64,000 nt of DNA from Xanthostigma xanthostigma (GCA_963575645.1 OY754476.1:8184001-8248000); one strand, 5' to 3'; numbered from the stretch's first letter, positions 22,914-35,300 are shown. The notes: a model not told the origin generated them from the sequence alone. Numbers and translations are program-made.

Positions 22914-23060
22914 TATAGCGGACCGATTCGGCTCCGCCCGGATTTGTAAACTACCACCGTTTTTTCGTCGACTTCCGTTGCAAAATTGGTCTCCATGAAA
23001 AGCGCTTATTTTAACGCGATAATAGGTATATAGCCTATGTCTATCCTGAAGGTTCATTCT
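22914..23060 (-). mobile_element. Helitron-like 3' fragment, second family
   Basis: The phrases tagcggaccgattcggctcc and ccatcctgaaggttcattc-like text recur at 49507. The CTAG is mutated (ctatag). The 5' end was not located. Confidence 0.4.
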
Positions 23061-23461
23061 AAATATTGGTGAAATTTCTCTTTGAAAAACGCTCGAAAAG
23101 AATCATAACCAGAAAAAAATCCAATGTTTCCAACAGCACAGCTGTTCAAAGAAATTCGGGTTGTAGATATCTCACAACCTAAAATCCATATTAATAAACC
23201 TATATGACAGAACTCCATTTTTCCAAAATCCGTTATCCCATTCTCAACATACCAGATCTTGGGCTCAAAATTATGTGCAACCATTGAAAATGTCGAAGAC
23301 ATTTGGCTAGAGACATACGATTTATCTAGCCCCCAAAAATATGCAATCGGGCGTCCATTGAAATCTAATCTGTGAAAAAGGCTCAATAGGTATTTGACCA
23401 AAATATGGCTAATATCCAATGATGCAAGGAACGCTTTCCATCTTCTCACCTCATTTCTCAT
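23054..23461 (-). other. Longest open frame in the window, unidentified
   Basis: A 135-codon open frame on the minus strand, starting MRNEVRRWKAFLASL. It overlaps the end of a Helitron-like repeat and has no domain, signal or repeat pattern I recognise. It could be a decayed transposon frame, a captured gene fragment, or chance. There is no convincing promoter or splice context. Confidence 0.2.
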
Positions 23462-23577
23462 TGTTTTATCGTCATTATTTTCTGTTTTATGTTTTTGTCT
23501 CTTTTACTCATACATTCATCGAAAGATTTACCATACGGCAAACACAAAATGCACACACAAACTAACATACGTATGTA

Positions 23578-23598
23578 TACACATGCGCGCGCGCGCGA
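23578..23598. repeat. CG/CA microsatellite
   Basis: A short alternating purine-pyrimidine run (acacatgcgcgcgcgcgcg). Confidence 0.7.
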
Positions 23599-23687
23599 CA
23601 ATTTTAAAATTATTCCACTCTTAACCATTAACCTACCCTACGACTGGTGTTGCCAAGTTAGGTAGGTTAATTCCAAAAATCTATATA

Positions 23688-24030
23688 TCTATACTAATAT
23701 ATAAAGCTGAAAAGTTTGTTTGTTTGATTGAACGCGCTAATCTCAGTAACTATACTGGTTAGAATTGAAAATGTTTTTTTTGTTGGATAGCCCATTTATC
23801 GAGGAAGGCTATATGCTATATAATATCACGCTACGACCAATAGGAGCGGAGCATCAATGAAAAATGTAACTCAAAATTTATCCGTCCGACAAAAACTTTT
23901 GAACGGTAACTTCGATCATCATGAAATTTGGACACGACATTCATCTTGGTAAACAAAGTTAACGTGCGTACTCATGTCCCTCCCTCCATTCGTTCTTTTG
24001 CACCCGGGTGAAACCGGGCGGGACCGCTAG
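23688..24030 (+). mobile_element. Non-autonomous Helitron
   Basis: Starts TCTATACTAATATATAAAGC after A (23687) and ends with the hairpin CACCCGGGTGAAACCGGG, then CTAG, followed by T. It is one of the cleanest copies and is inserted at the 5' end of the Helitron that follows. Confidence 0.85.
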
Positions 24031-24282
24031 TCAAATATAAAAATCTCGTATCACGATGTTCGTTCGCGCTAATCTCCGAAAACACCGAATCGATTTTAAT
24101 GAAATTTTGTAAATGTGTCTTGCTTGGTCCAGCTTACACTGTAGGATAGTTTTTAATTTTTTTTTATTGAATGAAACATGTAGAGATTGAATTTGCATTA
24201 GTTCAGACGCCGGGCCGCAAACGAAATACATTTTGTAGAACTATATCTATCGCGCCCGAGTGAAACCGGACCGGGCCGCTAG
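24031..24282 (+). mobile_element. Non-autonomous Helitron, TCTCGT family
   Basis: Starts TCAAATATAAAAATCTCGTA and ends gtgaaaccggaccgggccgCTAG before T. A relative in the opposite orientation lies at 30571. The 5' flank was split from the element by insertion of the preceding Helitron. Confidence 0.7.
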
Positions 24283-26712
24283 TGTACTATAAATTTAAGA
24301 TGTATTGATATTTTTTTGGAATAAAATTATTACTATTACTACTTTTTTGTCCACAATCCTGCGATTTTTCTTATTAATTATTATTACTAAATACTATTAT
24401 TGTACAGTATCGACTTGGCACTATAAAGTTTCATTTTGATTTACATTTAGTTTATAGGAGTTATAGGGAACAATATTGGGTGTTAAAAGCGCCTTTAGAT
24501 ATGAATTAGCGGTGGTGCTTCTATTTTTAAACATATAAAAGCATACACATACAAGACCAAAGACATTAAAATGTCTTGTGTAAAGGCAGGCGTTAAAGAA
24601 GGGGGATATAATAATAACGACTTTTAAACGGGAACTATTAAATGTGTCCACAATATTAGCACTTATGCAGCTTTTAATTTAAATATAGTCTAAAATAAAC
24701 TAACTTCCCGGCAAAGCATCACAGCTCACAGATCCTCTTTAAAATAGATGCAATCAATCCAGTCAAATCAATTCTGACTAACATTTTTCATAAATATAGA
24801 CACATCTCTTGAAAGGACTGTCAATTCAAACAGCACGGTATTTTCTAGGAACATATCTACACCGCGTTATTATAGGCTGTGTGCACGAAGCCTACTAGCG
24901 CCGCTAGTGGGCAATAGAGAATTATTGAACTCACGTTTTATGGAAATCGCAACATGTTTCTAAGGTGATAAGTCAAAAACTTTAGTTGCCCATGATGTGT
25001 AAAAAAAAATGTAATAAGAAAAACTGATGTTAATTTGTTTACATTGACAGCGGAACGTCAAATTAGGCTGCCAATGGTCTTTATTTTAAATTGCCATCAG
25101 CGCAACAGCCCAGAACACAACAAGCATTTACAGATCGCTTAGTTTTCCTATATGTTTTCTTTGTATTTCAAAAACTTCATAAAATTATAACTATTTTCAC
25201 TTTTAAGAAACATTGCTCACTGACATACGGTAAATTTAAGCTTGAAGTTTCCCCTAGTGCTCACCACAAACGCTCGCATCGAAAAATTTGAAACTACGCC
25301 TCCCTGCACATAGCCCATAGGAAAGTTTTCCACGTATATCATTTTTGGACAATTTTTTTACAAAAAATAGTACACCGTGACTTTTAGACTAAATTAAAGA
25401 AGTATTATAAAAAAGTCGCGAAACATGTCGAAAAAACAAAATCACAAATAAGAACCTGCACTTGAGAACTTAGCGAATACACTTTTCTACTTAAAAGCCC
25501 TGCTAGTAAGTACCTAGGTACTTTATTATAAGTAATAAAACATTAAACCCATATATATTTTTCTCAAAAATTGTAGCGAAGTATATAATTTACTGTAGAA
25601 ACCAGAAATATCGAATGAGTCTCTGTAGAAAAATTTCAATTTTGTGTATAAAACAGTAGATGAACCAAAAAATGTGTACGAGGAATGAAATTTCTCAAGT
25701 TGATATTAAATAGCATTTTTATACAGGACATTTACATTTTGTAAAAAAAAAACTGAAAGTTATTATAGTCATTTTTCACTAGCTACGTATTATGGCATTT
25801 TATCTGAACTTAATGACATTATCAGTAAGTATATCAGTGTTTTTACAACAATATATTTACGGTTTTAACTGTTTTTTGGTAGACAGAATAATCTCGATAA
25901 GAGATTGAACTGTAAAATTATTTCGCCTAAAGCTTTAAAGATAAAAACAACATTTTGTGTCGAAACATATTTTAGTGAGAATAAAAATTTTATGCAAAGA
26001 TGTATTTTATTCCGTTTTCCTTTATGTTTAGCCTTTGAATAATATTCTTAAGCCGTACGAAGATTAAAAAACTCGGGTCGCAATGCCAAACCCTGCCGAC
26101 AATATAGCGTATTTGCTAATACATCTAAAAGAACCGAACCATATCAGTTCAGTGAAAATTGTGGCTAAAATACGAATATTTAGTTTTATTTCAAAATTGA
26201 AGTTTCTCTGAGCCAAATTTTAATTCCAACCACTCCTTACCTTCTGGTAGGATAAATCAAAAAGAAAACCAGTTTGTGTGACGTGTAGATAGGTTCCGTT
26301 ACGTTCATATATATAATAACTGCTATATGAAGCATTGGCTATTTACTCAATGTGCGGTGAACGAAGGCAACAAAGCGTATCGAAACACGTCTCTTTTTTC
26401 GAAGTAATTCCTTGGTTATACCGACAAAATATATTATATATAATAGCATTAAGTATATCTCTCTTTATCAAAAATCTTATGTCTTTATTTATGGCGTTAT
26501 CCACTCAGAATCAACGAGCTCTTACGACTTAAAAAAGACAGAAGTATATGTTTGCACCCTTATGGTTCAATTGCGCTTTTATTGATATGCTCCGTATATA
26601 GCAAAAGTATATGGTTACCTTAAAATTCTTCAACTTAAAAATATAGAGGGAGCAAGGTTGACTCATTTTGAAATTAGTTTAGAACATGTAGTATACAGTA
26701 TGTAAACGCGTA
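24283..26712. other. Unannotated intron sequence, 2.4 kb
   Basis: AT-rich with scattered short open frames. I saw no element termini, exon or RNA gene. Confidence 0.4.
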
Positions 26713-27240
26713 AGGTGCACATAGGGAAATTAGCATTGGGAAAAAATGACTGGATCAGAGTGAGCCATGACTGCATTAATTGTTATTTCTATTGAATTAT
26801 CGTATGGTAATCTTGAGGTTTTCTATTTTATTTTGTATTATTTTTATTTTATAAAAAGCTCTTATAAATCATTATTTCAATTTTTTTGTACAAAAATAAA
26901 ACAACAAAACAACTCCATCTGTTTGGAATCATTTCATTCAAAAATTGTCTGACTGGTATGACGTATGCGCGTTGGTAAATCAGTGACCCAATGTTTTTAG
27001 GTTCAACACGAATAGGCGGAGATATTTGATCTCGCACCATATTTAAGTATTTTTGTGAATTTAATGTCCCATTAATAAAAAAAGTCCGATTATGTTGTAA
27101 TCATTTGAATATTTTCTTCAGTAGGTAATATACACATTCAGTTTGCAAAAGAATATTATCTGTCAAACTGAAAAACAAGATTTCAAGGCTCACTCTGATC
27201 CAGTCATTTTTTCCCAATGTTAATTTCCCTATGTTCACCT
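26713..27240 (-). mobile_element. Decayed Tc1/mariner-type transposon
   Basis: Inverted ends of about 54 bp (AGGTGCACATAGGGAAATTA at left) flanked by TA (26711-26712, 27241-27242). On the minus strand the interior encodes scraps matching mariner-type transposases: FINGTLNSQKYLNM, then after degeneration VRQFLNEMIPNRW. In intact enzymes these precede the conserved ...PPRSPDLTPLDFFLW block, which is absent here. The catalytic region is incomplete and the frame is broken, so the copy is dead. Confidence 0.75.
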
Positions 27241-27765
27241 TACGTGTTACATATTGTATTTGAATAAACCGTTATTGTATTTTAAGATCTGCTCTTTTTA
27301 TAAAAGACAAACTTCTATCGATCTTGTTGAATGATAAAATATATTGCGATAAAATTTGTTAACACAAATCTCTAGCTGTTAGTTGAGCAAATGATGATAG
27401 TTTGAAATGTTTCTTCAATTAACGGACTAGGTTATAGCGTTCTGAAAATTGCATATGTTTTTTGACCTCAAATTTCACATAATATGTATCAACTTTCTAA
27501 CAGAACTATATTGTAAAATATACCTATACATATATATAAAACATGATCGTAATCTACCGCGTCTAGTTACTCCCACGCCGCGACCATTTGGATTCTGCTT
27601 CATGTAATCTAATTGTCGATATTGTTTTGTCATGACTCATGACCTACCTTGTTGTCTGTCATAAAAAATATTCCGTTCTTATGAAGACAATTTCACACTA
27701 GGAATGAAAAAACTGTAAAAAATTGTTTTTTTCATGAAATTCACTGTAGTATAATATGAAAGTTG

Positions 27766-28276
27766 CACAATAGGTCATATGCATGTGTTTTTTTTATATT
27801 TTTAATAAATTATTTAGTCAACCATAATACGAAAAAAAATTGATAATCATTTAAAAATGTAATATTATCATAAGAAAAAAAAATATTAAACTGCACATTC
27901 AAAAATAGACAGTTTAAACAATCGGCCATGTTGGCGGGCTTATGTGACGTCACGATATATGATGCATGTCAACTTTGATGTCAAATTGTCAATGTTCTAA
28001 ATGAAGTTTATTTGTTGTTCTCTCTAAATACTGACGTAATCTTATTGTGAGACGACCCAGTCGCCATGGAAACTGTTATTGATATATACTCTGACGTCAC
28101 GCTGCGTTTTGAAAATTCGAAAATAGCGCGTATTTTCTACATTTCTATTTTATTATTTGTATTTTTTTCAGTGATTAGATTAATAAAATAATCATTACGA
28201 TATGATCAGGAACTAAAATATATTTCAAAATAAAAATTTAAACCAATTTGGAGTCTCATGCATATGACCTATTGTG
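27766..28276. mobile_element. Inverted-repeat DNA element
   Basis: Terminal inverted repeats of 20 bp (CACAATAGGTCATATGCATG at 27766-27785, complement at 28257-28276). The interior includes tgtgacgtcacgatat and gacgtcacgctgcg motifs. No clear target duplication was found, so the superfamily is undetermined. Confidence 0.55.
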
Positions 28277-28585
28277 TAGAATACAATTGTGCACGGTTTA
28301 TCTGAAATAATGTTTCTAAAACTAATATGTAATAACAGTCTAGTGAGTCATTCCCTGACTTTTCAGCGATTCTGTATATAATTATGTAATAGTAGTTTGT
28401 ATATGTAGACTGTAATGAAAATTATTGTGGACTGACGAGCGCCAGTAAGTTTTAAATCACGCGAGTCTATTATCATTCACCTACCTACTATAAAATACCT
28501 GATTTTCACATCAAAATTATTATATTTTTGACTATTAATACACTGACGATGGCTGATTGTGCAAACAAAGGTCAAATAATTTTTA

Positions 28586-29181
28586 CTAGTGTGACCTGTG
28601 CGAATTATTCGCTCTAAATAAGTATAATAATTATCACTTTAGAAAATTATTTTTTAAATATGATTGCAGGTATTCAATTCGTTTCTAATTTTGCACACTG
28701 CAACGTTCTTCTTTTTGTTGTATTACAATATGAAGCTCAGATGACAGATCGAAGAAATATTTTACTAAAATAATTTGTCATATAGAGGCGCAAGTAGCAA
28801 AAGCGTTGAGCTAAGCCGTCAGATGGCATCATGCAGCATTGCTGTGGCGTTGTTCAGCATTGCTCGCTGTTTCAAAATTAAAGCCGTCAGATGGCAGTAT
28901 GCAGTATTGTGTCTGTTGTATTACAATATGAAGGTCAGATGACAGATCGAAGTGTTGACGTTGTTTCAAAATTAAAGCCGTCAGATGGCAGACGTTGTTC
29001 AGCGTTGCTGTATTTTAATTAATTTACAAAAACAAAAGCAATAATAAAGTTTTTAGTTGTCGATGTCAGTAGAGCAAGCAATTATCTGTAAAATGATATA
29101 TAATTTATGTGGAAAAATTGTGAGGTTTTTTTCTAAAAAGGGAGGCAAACATCTTTAACCTTAGCGTATTAATATATATGA
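28586..29181 (-). mobile_element. Non-autonomous Helitron with internal repeats
   Basis: Minus strand: 5' TCATATATATTAATACG, 3' hairpin GCGAATAATTCGC, then ACAGGTCACACTAG, between host A (28585) and T (29182). The interior repeats gccgtcagatggca three times and tgaag.tcagatgacagatcg twice. A sister copy lies at 43932-44492. Confidence 0.75.
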
Positions 29182-29775
29182 TATAAAAAAAACTATGTTT
29201 GACAAATCTACATGTGTTTATTTGCAAACTATTTGAGGATTTTACGAAAACTACTCCTACTTTGATATCTCTGTTCCTCATATATCGTTAAATGGCAACC
29301 GACAGGTCGCTTTTGGAAATTACTGTCGGATAATAGATGGCATTTATTTGGTTTACTTTACAACACAAGTGTTAAAAATTGGTCCTTTTACTAACACTAT
29401 GCAGACATGAAATGCAGCTATTTTATAGGGAGGGGGAGAGATGTAAAAATATTTTAGATACTATTTTCGTTTTTTTAAAGCATGTTTCTGTGTCCGGTGT
29501 TCGCGAGGTGGACAGCCAATAGAATGTGCGTTAAGTGCGCGAATGATATCCACTGCTTAAGTCCAGACTAATGCCGCTATGTCACATTATAAACATGAGG
29601 TCAATTCGGTTCAAGGTGGACGTTTTAGACTTAAGACCTACCTCTCAAACGTGACGAAATATTTAATGTTATTCTTTTTACTATCCCACAATTTTTAAAC
29701 TTGTTATATTATTTACATCAACTTAGATTTAGATAAAATATTTCTGAAAAACTTATGCATGAATTTTGTGGATTA

Positions 29776-30396
29776 TCTTTATATATAAAAATTACGTGTC
29801 ACATGTTTGTCCGCGATGAACTCCTAAACTACTGAACCGATTTTAAATTTGATTTGCACACCGTGTGCAATTCGACCCAACTTGAAAGATAAGATAGCTT
29901 ACATTTCAATTTATAGTCGCAATGTTATTTTATTGCAAATTATTTGTCTATTCCTTGACAGTCATAATTATCTGTTAGCTCCAGGATTGAGTGAATATTC
30001 AATAGATGGCGCAACGAACTTAACAACCATATAAGATGGCGATGCCTGTTGACTGGATTGAGTGAATATTCAATAGATGGCGCAACGAACTTAACAACCA
30101 TATTTCTAGATCGAGGATGTAAAAAAACTGAATATCGTTTTTCGAGCACGACGGCGCAGCCGGAGTGCTCGAAATAGAGCAAGTGTTTTAAAGACCAGTT
30201 ATCCACGAATACTTTACGCTATTTTTTTTCGAGCACGACGGCGCAGTCGGAGTGCTCGACATACACACATATACGCCCATGTATATTTTAAAATAGCTAG
30301 CAATTAATAAAATAGATAGATAGATAGATAGATGTTCCAATTAAATTGTTTTATTATTTCACTTTATACGTAGCGAAGCCCGTACAGGGCCGCTAG
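29776..30396 (+). mobile_element. Non-autonomous Helitron with GATA tract
   Basis: Starts TCTTTATATATAAAAATTAC after A and ends gaagcccgtacagggccgCTAG before T. A 49-bp block (ggattgagtgaatattcaat...) is tandemly duplicated at 29984 and 30055 with a 71-bp period. A gagcacgacggcgcag..ggagtgctcga palindrome appears twice, and a GATA microsatellite lies at 30311-30332. The sister copy at 45767 has one unit. Confidence 0.8.
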
Positions 30397-30570
30397 TAAT
30401 AACTATATATACTTTTTAATTTTTAATAGATTTTTGAAAATCATCTGTCCTCATCTAAATATATAAAAGAAGTTTGAATTTATACTTCAAAAGTTGAGAA
30501 CCCCTAAACCCATTTGAAAAATTGTTTCACTGTTTAAAAGCGTACTTTTTACGACTAACATTATAATATA

Positions 30571-30940
30571 CTAGCGGTCCGTCCCGGTTTTACCCGGCTG
30601 CGATAGATATTCTGCATGTATTTCGTTTGCGTCCCGGCGTCTAAACTAATAATTTTGAGCAAATTCTACCAGATTTGCTTCTGAACTAATAGCTTTGCGC
30701 GAATTCTATCAGATGTCGCTGCTTGGTACTTAAACAGTTTTTTATTTACTTTTGAACTAATAGCTTTGAGCAAATTCTATCAAATACCACAAAACACCGT
30801 AATTTTGTAGAAAATATAAAAACTATCCTATAGTCTAATGTAGGACCAAGCAAGACACATTTACAAAATTTAATTAAAATCGGATCAGTGGTTTCGAAAA
30901 TTAGCACGGCCAAAATTGTGACACGAGATTTTTTTATATT
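30571..30940 (-). mobile_element. Non-autonomous Helitron, TCTCGT family
   Basis: Minus strand 3' end CCGGGACGGACCGCTAG at 30571. The body repeats ctaatagctttg.gc.aattctatcag in tandem. The 5' end is interrupted by the next Helitron and probably resumes at about 31260-31266. Confidence 0.65.
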
Positions 30941-30941
30941 A

Positions 30942-31259
30942 CTAGCGGTCCCGCCCGGTTTCACCCGGGTGCAAAAGAACACATTCGTCTTAGTTTACCG
31001 AGATGTTCAAATTTTATGATGGTCGGAGTTACCGTTCAAAAGTTTTTGTCGGTCGGACAAATTTTGAGTTGTATTTTGCAACATTTTTCATTGATGCTCC
31101 GCTCCTATTGATCGTAGCGTGATATTATATAGCCTATAGCCTTCCTCGATAAATGGGCTATCTAACAAAAAAAAAATCAATTCGAACCAGTAGTTCCTGA
31201 GATTAGCGCGTTCAACCAAACAAACAAGCAAACTCTTCAGCGTTATATATTAGTATAGA
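30942..31259 (-). mobile_element. Non-autonomous Helitron nested in another
   Basis: Minus strand with CTAG at 30942-30945 and hairpin CCCGGGTGAAACCGGG. The 5' TCTATACTAATATATAA end is at 31259. It sits inside the 5' end of the Helitron starting at 30571. The expected T after the 5' end is A, so a point change or a slightly different boundary is needed. Confidence 0.7.
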
Positions 31260-31267
31260 ATATAGAT

Positions 31268-32936
31268 ATAGACGCTTCAAAGATAAAACGTGTACAGTTT
31301 TTCCGAATTCACAGACAAGGGCTCGTATGATAAATATTTTGCTGCTAATACCTTTAGCAGTTGTAGTAGCATAAACGCATGCCTGTTGTACCGTTAACAA
31401 TAATAATCGTAAAATAATCGCAGAATACGATTAATCGTACAAATGCAATAATCGTGAATGAATCGCAATCGTAATTGTTGCATCACTTGCATATACTAAT
31501 GACGTCACTTCTGTCATCTATTTCAGTGACAGAAAATTCTGCGTTGCCGTAAGCTGTGCAATTTTACTGCGAAGTAAATTCAGACTTCAAGCAGAAGTTT
31601 TGTAGCAAAGCTAATAATCATTGTTTTTGTTGAAACGATTTTAAGGAATCGATCGAGTAATTTAATTAAACATTTATATTGGAGCTCTATAATAATTTGA
31701 AAAAAAAAAATAAATTGTGGTATGTAAGTAATTTAGTAATTGATACTTATATGTATATATTATTTATAAATCTTCCCTGTTTTTTTGCTTATTAATAAAA
31801 AAGCGTTATATGCAGACACGAATATTAAAATACCTATATATTCTACAGTCGAACATGCGATTTATTAAAATGCTAGAATTATATCAGCATACAGAATATT
31901 TTATTGTTTATTTCACAATTGTTTTTCTCAGAAATATCGTAATATGCAAAGCTATGAAAACGAAATGCCTAAAGGAGATTTGACCATAGGTTTACATTTA
32001 TAATATTTATATGATTGATATTTTATACTAAATGTATTATGTACGCACAGGGTCAGTAATGACTAAGAGCGATATTTCGGACTGTAATTTAATATTATAT
32101 TCGTTTTGTTAACATTTATAAAAAATGTATACCTACATAATAATATAATGTTGAAGGTTTAGTTTACGGAGTTTTTAAAAGAATTGTTTGTAAATATTTT
32201 TTCGCTGGATAAATTTGCGAAATGCAAAATAAACAATTTACATCTTTTAATTGATTTTTATTCAATTTAGTGCTTTTAACTGTGTTATAGATCGTACAGT
32301 GAATTTATAAATTAATGTTGATAAACATTTACAGCGTGTTATTTTTCCATCGTTTCTTAATTACGCACAATAATGTCTTAGGAAACATTTAATGCAATAG
32401 TATATGGAGATAGTTAAATAAAAAATAAGTTCAAAAACTAAAACCCGACTACTGAAAAGTATGAAACAAGAAAATATTCTCTTCATGTAACAAGCATTTT
32501 TGAATCAATTTTATAATTCTTGTTTTGTTTAAGACATACTTTCAGGGTGGTCTCACAAATTTTACTTAAATCGGTTCAGCAGTTTTTTTCTAGTTCTAGG
32601 AAGAAGGCGGTTAATAACGTGCAAACTATACGTATTGCAAAAGTAAAAAATATAAAAATTAAAAAAAAAAATTGTAACTGTATATTTCACATCATACGAG
32701 AGCTAATTTTTATCTTAGATAACGTCAGATATGAACCTTCACAGAAGTGAGAGCTGTGGGTGAATCAACGATGAAAGTTGTTTTTCTTATATTAATCTGA
32801 TTCCTAAATCAAGACAATTTCTATTTCATTAGGAAAGATAACAGCGAAAACTTTTCATGTTCATATAGTTGAACGGCCTTTTTAATAACAAATGTGAATT
32901 TTCATACGGTATAGTGCGTACTACTATTTTAATAAC
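31268..32936. other. Unannotated intron sequence, 1.7 kb
   Basis: Strongly AT-rich. Near 31400-31480 several degenerate taatcgtaa repeats occur. No exon or complete element was recognised. Confidence 0.4.
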
Positions 32937-33007
32937 TTTAAAGAATAGCTTCTGTTGCTACATTGTTGAAACACCCAACAATGTAGCAACAGAAGCTATT
33001 CTTTAAA
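32937..33007. repeat. Perfect 32-bp hairpin with 7-nt loop
   Basis: Arms 32937-32968 and 32976-33007 are exact reverse complements (tttaaagaatagcttctgtt...), with loop aaacacc. The length is in the range of a small RNA precursor, but perfect pairing is more typical of a small palindromic element. Confidence 0.7.
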
Positions 33008-33075
33008 ATTATTATTATTATTATCTGTTATACAGTTAACTGGAAATTCAAAATAAATCAAAACATTCATTAAAG

Positions 33076-34029
33076 CAGTGGCGGATTTACCAGCAGGCTG
33101 AGTAGGCTGAAGCCTATGGCGGCAAATTTTAAGGGGCGGCAGATTTAGTTTATAAGTTTTTTATTTCGATTTACAAAATTAAACAAAAAATTATTATCCA
33201 CACAAAATACGAATTTCGAAAATTGAAGAGAAATCAAAATATTTAACAAAAATCGAAATATAGTCCTATATACAGTGCTAAATACTAAATATTTCAACAT
33301 CTCTACATGAACAATTGCTAAGCGCTTTGTAAAATATCCTTTAATGATCATGAATTTTTAGAATATCGCAATAGCGATTCGATAAAAAAATTAAAAACAA
33401 AAAACACGGTTTTTTCAATATTTCTTTAAATCTTTAAGGTTATGTGAAAAAGTTATATTCATAAAAGTTGTAGATCCTTTTAATACCTACAACATTGCCA
33501 TACAACATTTTTCGATTGGGGGTCAACTTTCGTCGGAAATAACGAAAAACCGCGTTTGACCCCTAAAATGCACCCCCCACAGCCCTCCGGCCTTTTACGC
33601 ATTTGAATTTTTATTTCTGTATTTCTGACGGCAGTTTCTTCCCTTCCTCATCATTCGTTTTCTGTTATTAATTTTGTCCTTGTCAAAAGCTAACTTCACT
33701 GGTCTATTAACTGATAAACAAATTAAAAAAACATTGTTACAGCAGGATTTTCGCAGGCAACCTTAGCGATCTTTCTTAATTATGGTCATAACTATCATCT
33801 CTAATTTTTTCGTTCGTCCACCTTATGACGACACATTTTCTGCAGCCGTCTCTTGGACTATTAATTCTCAATGATACTAACCATACGAGAAAAGTTGGAA
33901 CACAAATCATAAAGTTGGAATTTTATTGATAGAAAATGTAATTGATATGATTGTGGACTAAGGTATCAAAATTCAGAGGCGGCAAAAATTGAATAGCCTA
34001 CAGGCGGCAAATCTGTAAATCCGCCACTG
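33076..34029. mobile_element. hAT-type transposon remnant (CAGTGGCGGATTTAC termini)
   Basis: Inverted ends CAGTGGCGGATTTAC and GTAAATCCGCCACTG, with a perfect 8-bp duplication cattaaag (33068-33075, 34030-34037). Subterminal tatggcggcaa and aggcggcaaat segments are typical of this terminus. The 950-bp interior has no intact transposase frame. Confidence 0.85.
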
Positions 34030-34876
34030 CATTAAAGTATACAATTACTGATTTGTTTTGAATTTCACGAATAAAAGTATTCATAAACAATTTATTTTAA
34101 AAATTTACAAATGAAACCTTCAAGTTGCATAATGCACTTTTCGCTGTTCGTACGTTATATTGAAGGCATCTTAAAATATTTACAAAAACCGTTTTGAATA
34201 CGATTTTCTGATAAATCAATATTGAATGTTGACTTTGTATTATTTAAATAACTTTATGTATGAGTGTAATAAAATTTGAATATCATTCATCTAACGCTAA
34301 CCCTTTGTTATATGAACATTTTAAATCCAAGGATACTTTGACGTTGTCAAGGTTTGCTAGATACTTTCGCCAATAAAAGTTTGGGAAAAAAAACGATTAA
34401 ATTAAATAACGGTTACAATGCTAAAAAATTAACAAATAAAAGTTGAAAGAAACGGAAGAAGAAGTTACATATTAAAATTTCAAATAACGTTGCAAAGAAC
34501 TGTTTATTTAAATTTTTCAATATCCACTTGTAATTTGTATATAATAATGAAAACTATGTATTAACCATCCTTGATATAAATTTTATCGCAACTCTTATAA
34601 TTATGTATTGTATAATTTCAACTCCGAAGCACTTTGTTAAATATTTCTCTCCCCTTAATATCAAATGACTAGACTGCCATAATTGATATGTACCTACAGC
34701 TGTTTATGTAAAAAAATATAATAGTCCTGTAATTTAATATGCAGACAGTCACAGAAGTTTAATGGCGGCTGGCTTTCTTTTTGATTCTGTTTAAATGTTT
34801 ATAGCAATTTGCAAATGGACCTTGTATTAAATTAACATATATAAGCTTATAGAAATAATTAACGATTGTTCTAAAG

Positions 34877-35300
34877 CAGCAGTAGGCAACCCGCGGCCTG
34901 TGTCCCTATACCTTGTGGCCCGCGACTGTTATACAAGTCTTACCTACATAAATAAATAATTAAATTAATTTTCACAAAGATTTTTTCTTATGATATTGAG
35001 GATGTACCCAGTCATTTACAAATGAACGTGATTGATGTACAATCTAATGACACTCTCAAAAACTCTTTCTTAGAAATCAAAGATCTTGTTAAATTTTATG
35101 GCAGTTTGCCATCTGTTTTTGACGAATTGAAAAGGTTTGCTGTGCAATTAATAACAATTTTTGGTAGTAATTACTTATGCGAACAAACCTTTTCGATTCT
35201 CAATTACAGCAAAAATTAATATGCTTCTCGTCTCACTTCAACCTCTACTGCCCCCAATGTAAATCCTGCGCTGATAGTAGGTACTTACAATAAATAAAGC
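34877..35300 (+). pseudogene. hAT transposase C-terminal fragment
   Basis: The left terminus cagcagtaggcaacc is followed, after a deletion, by coding sequence from about 34977. It reads DVPSHLQMNVIDVQSND, KFYGSLPSVFDELKR, FGSNYLCEQTFSILNY. This is the dimerisation end of a ZBED/FAM200-like hAT transposase. A TAA stop precedes YASRLTSTSTAP, which continues in the same frame, so the protein is broken. The catalytic N-terminal two-thirds and the right terminus are missing. A second, minus-strand fragment of the same family is at 57960-58359. Confidence 0.75.

Noticed and set aside
29776..30396. Possible RTE-type LINE 3' end
   Set aside because: The TC start, 3' hairpin, CTAG and placement between A and T fit a Helitron better. 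No poly-A tail or target duplication is present.
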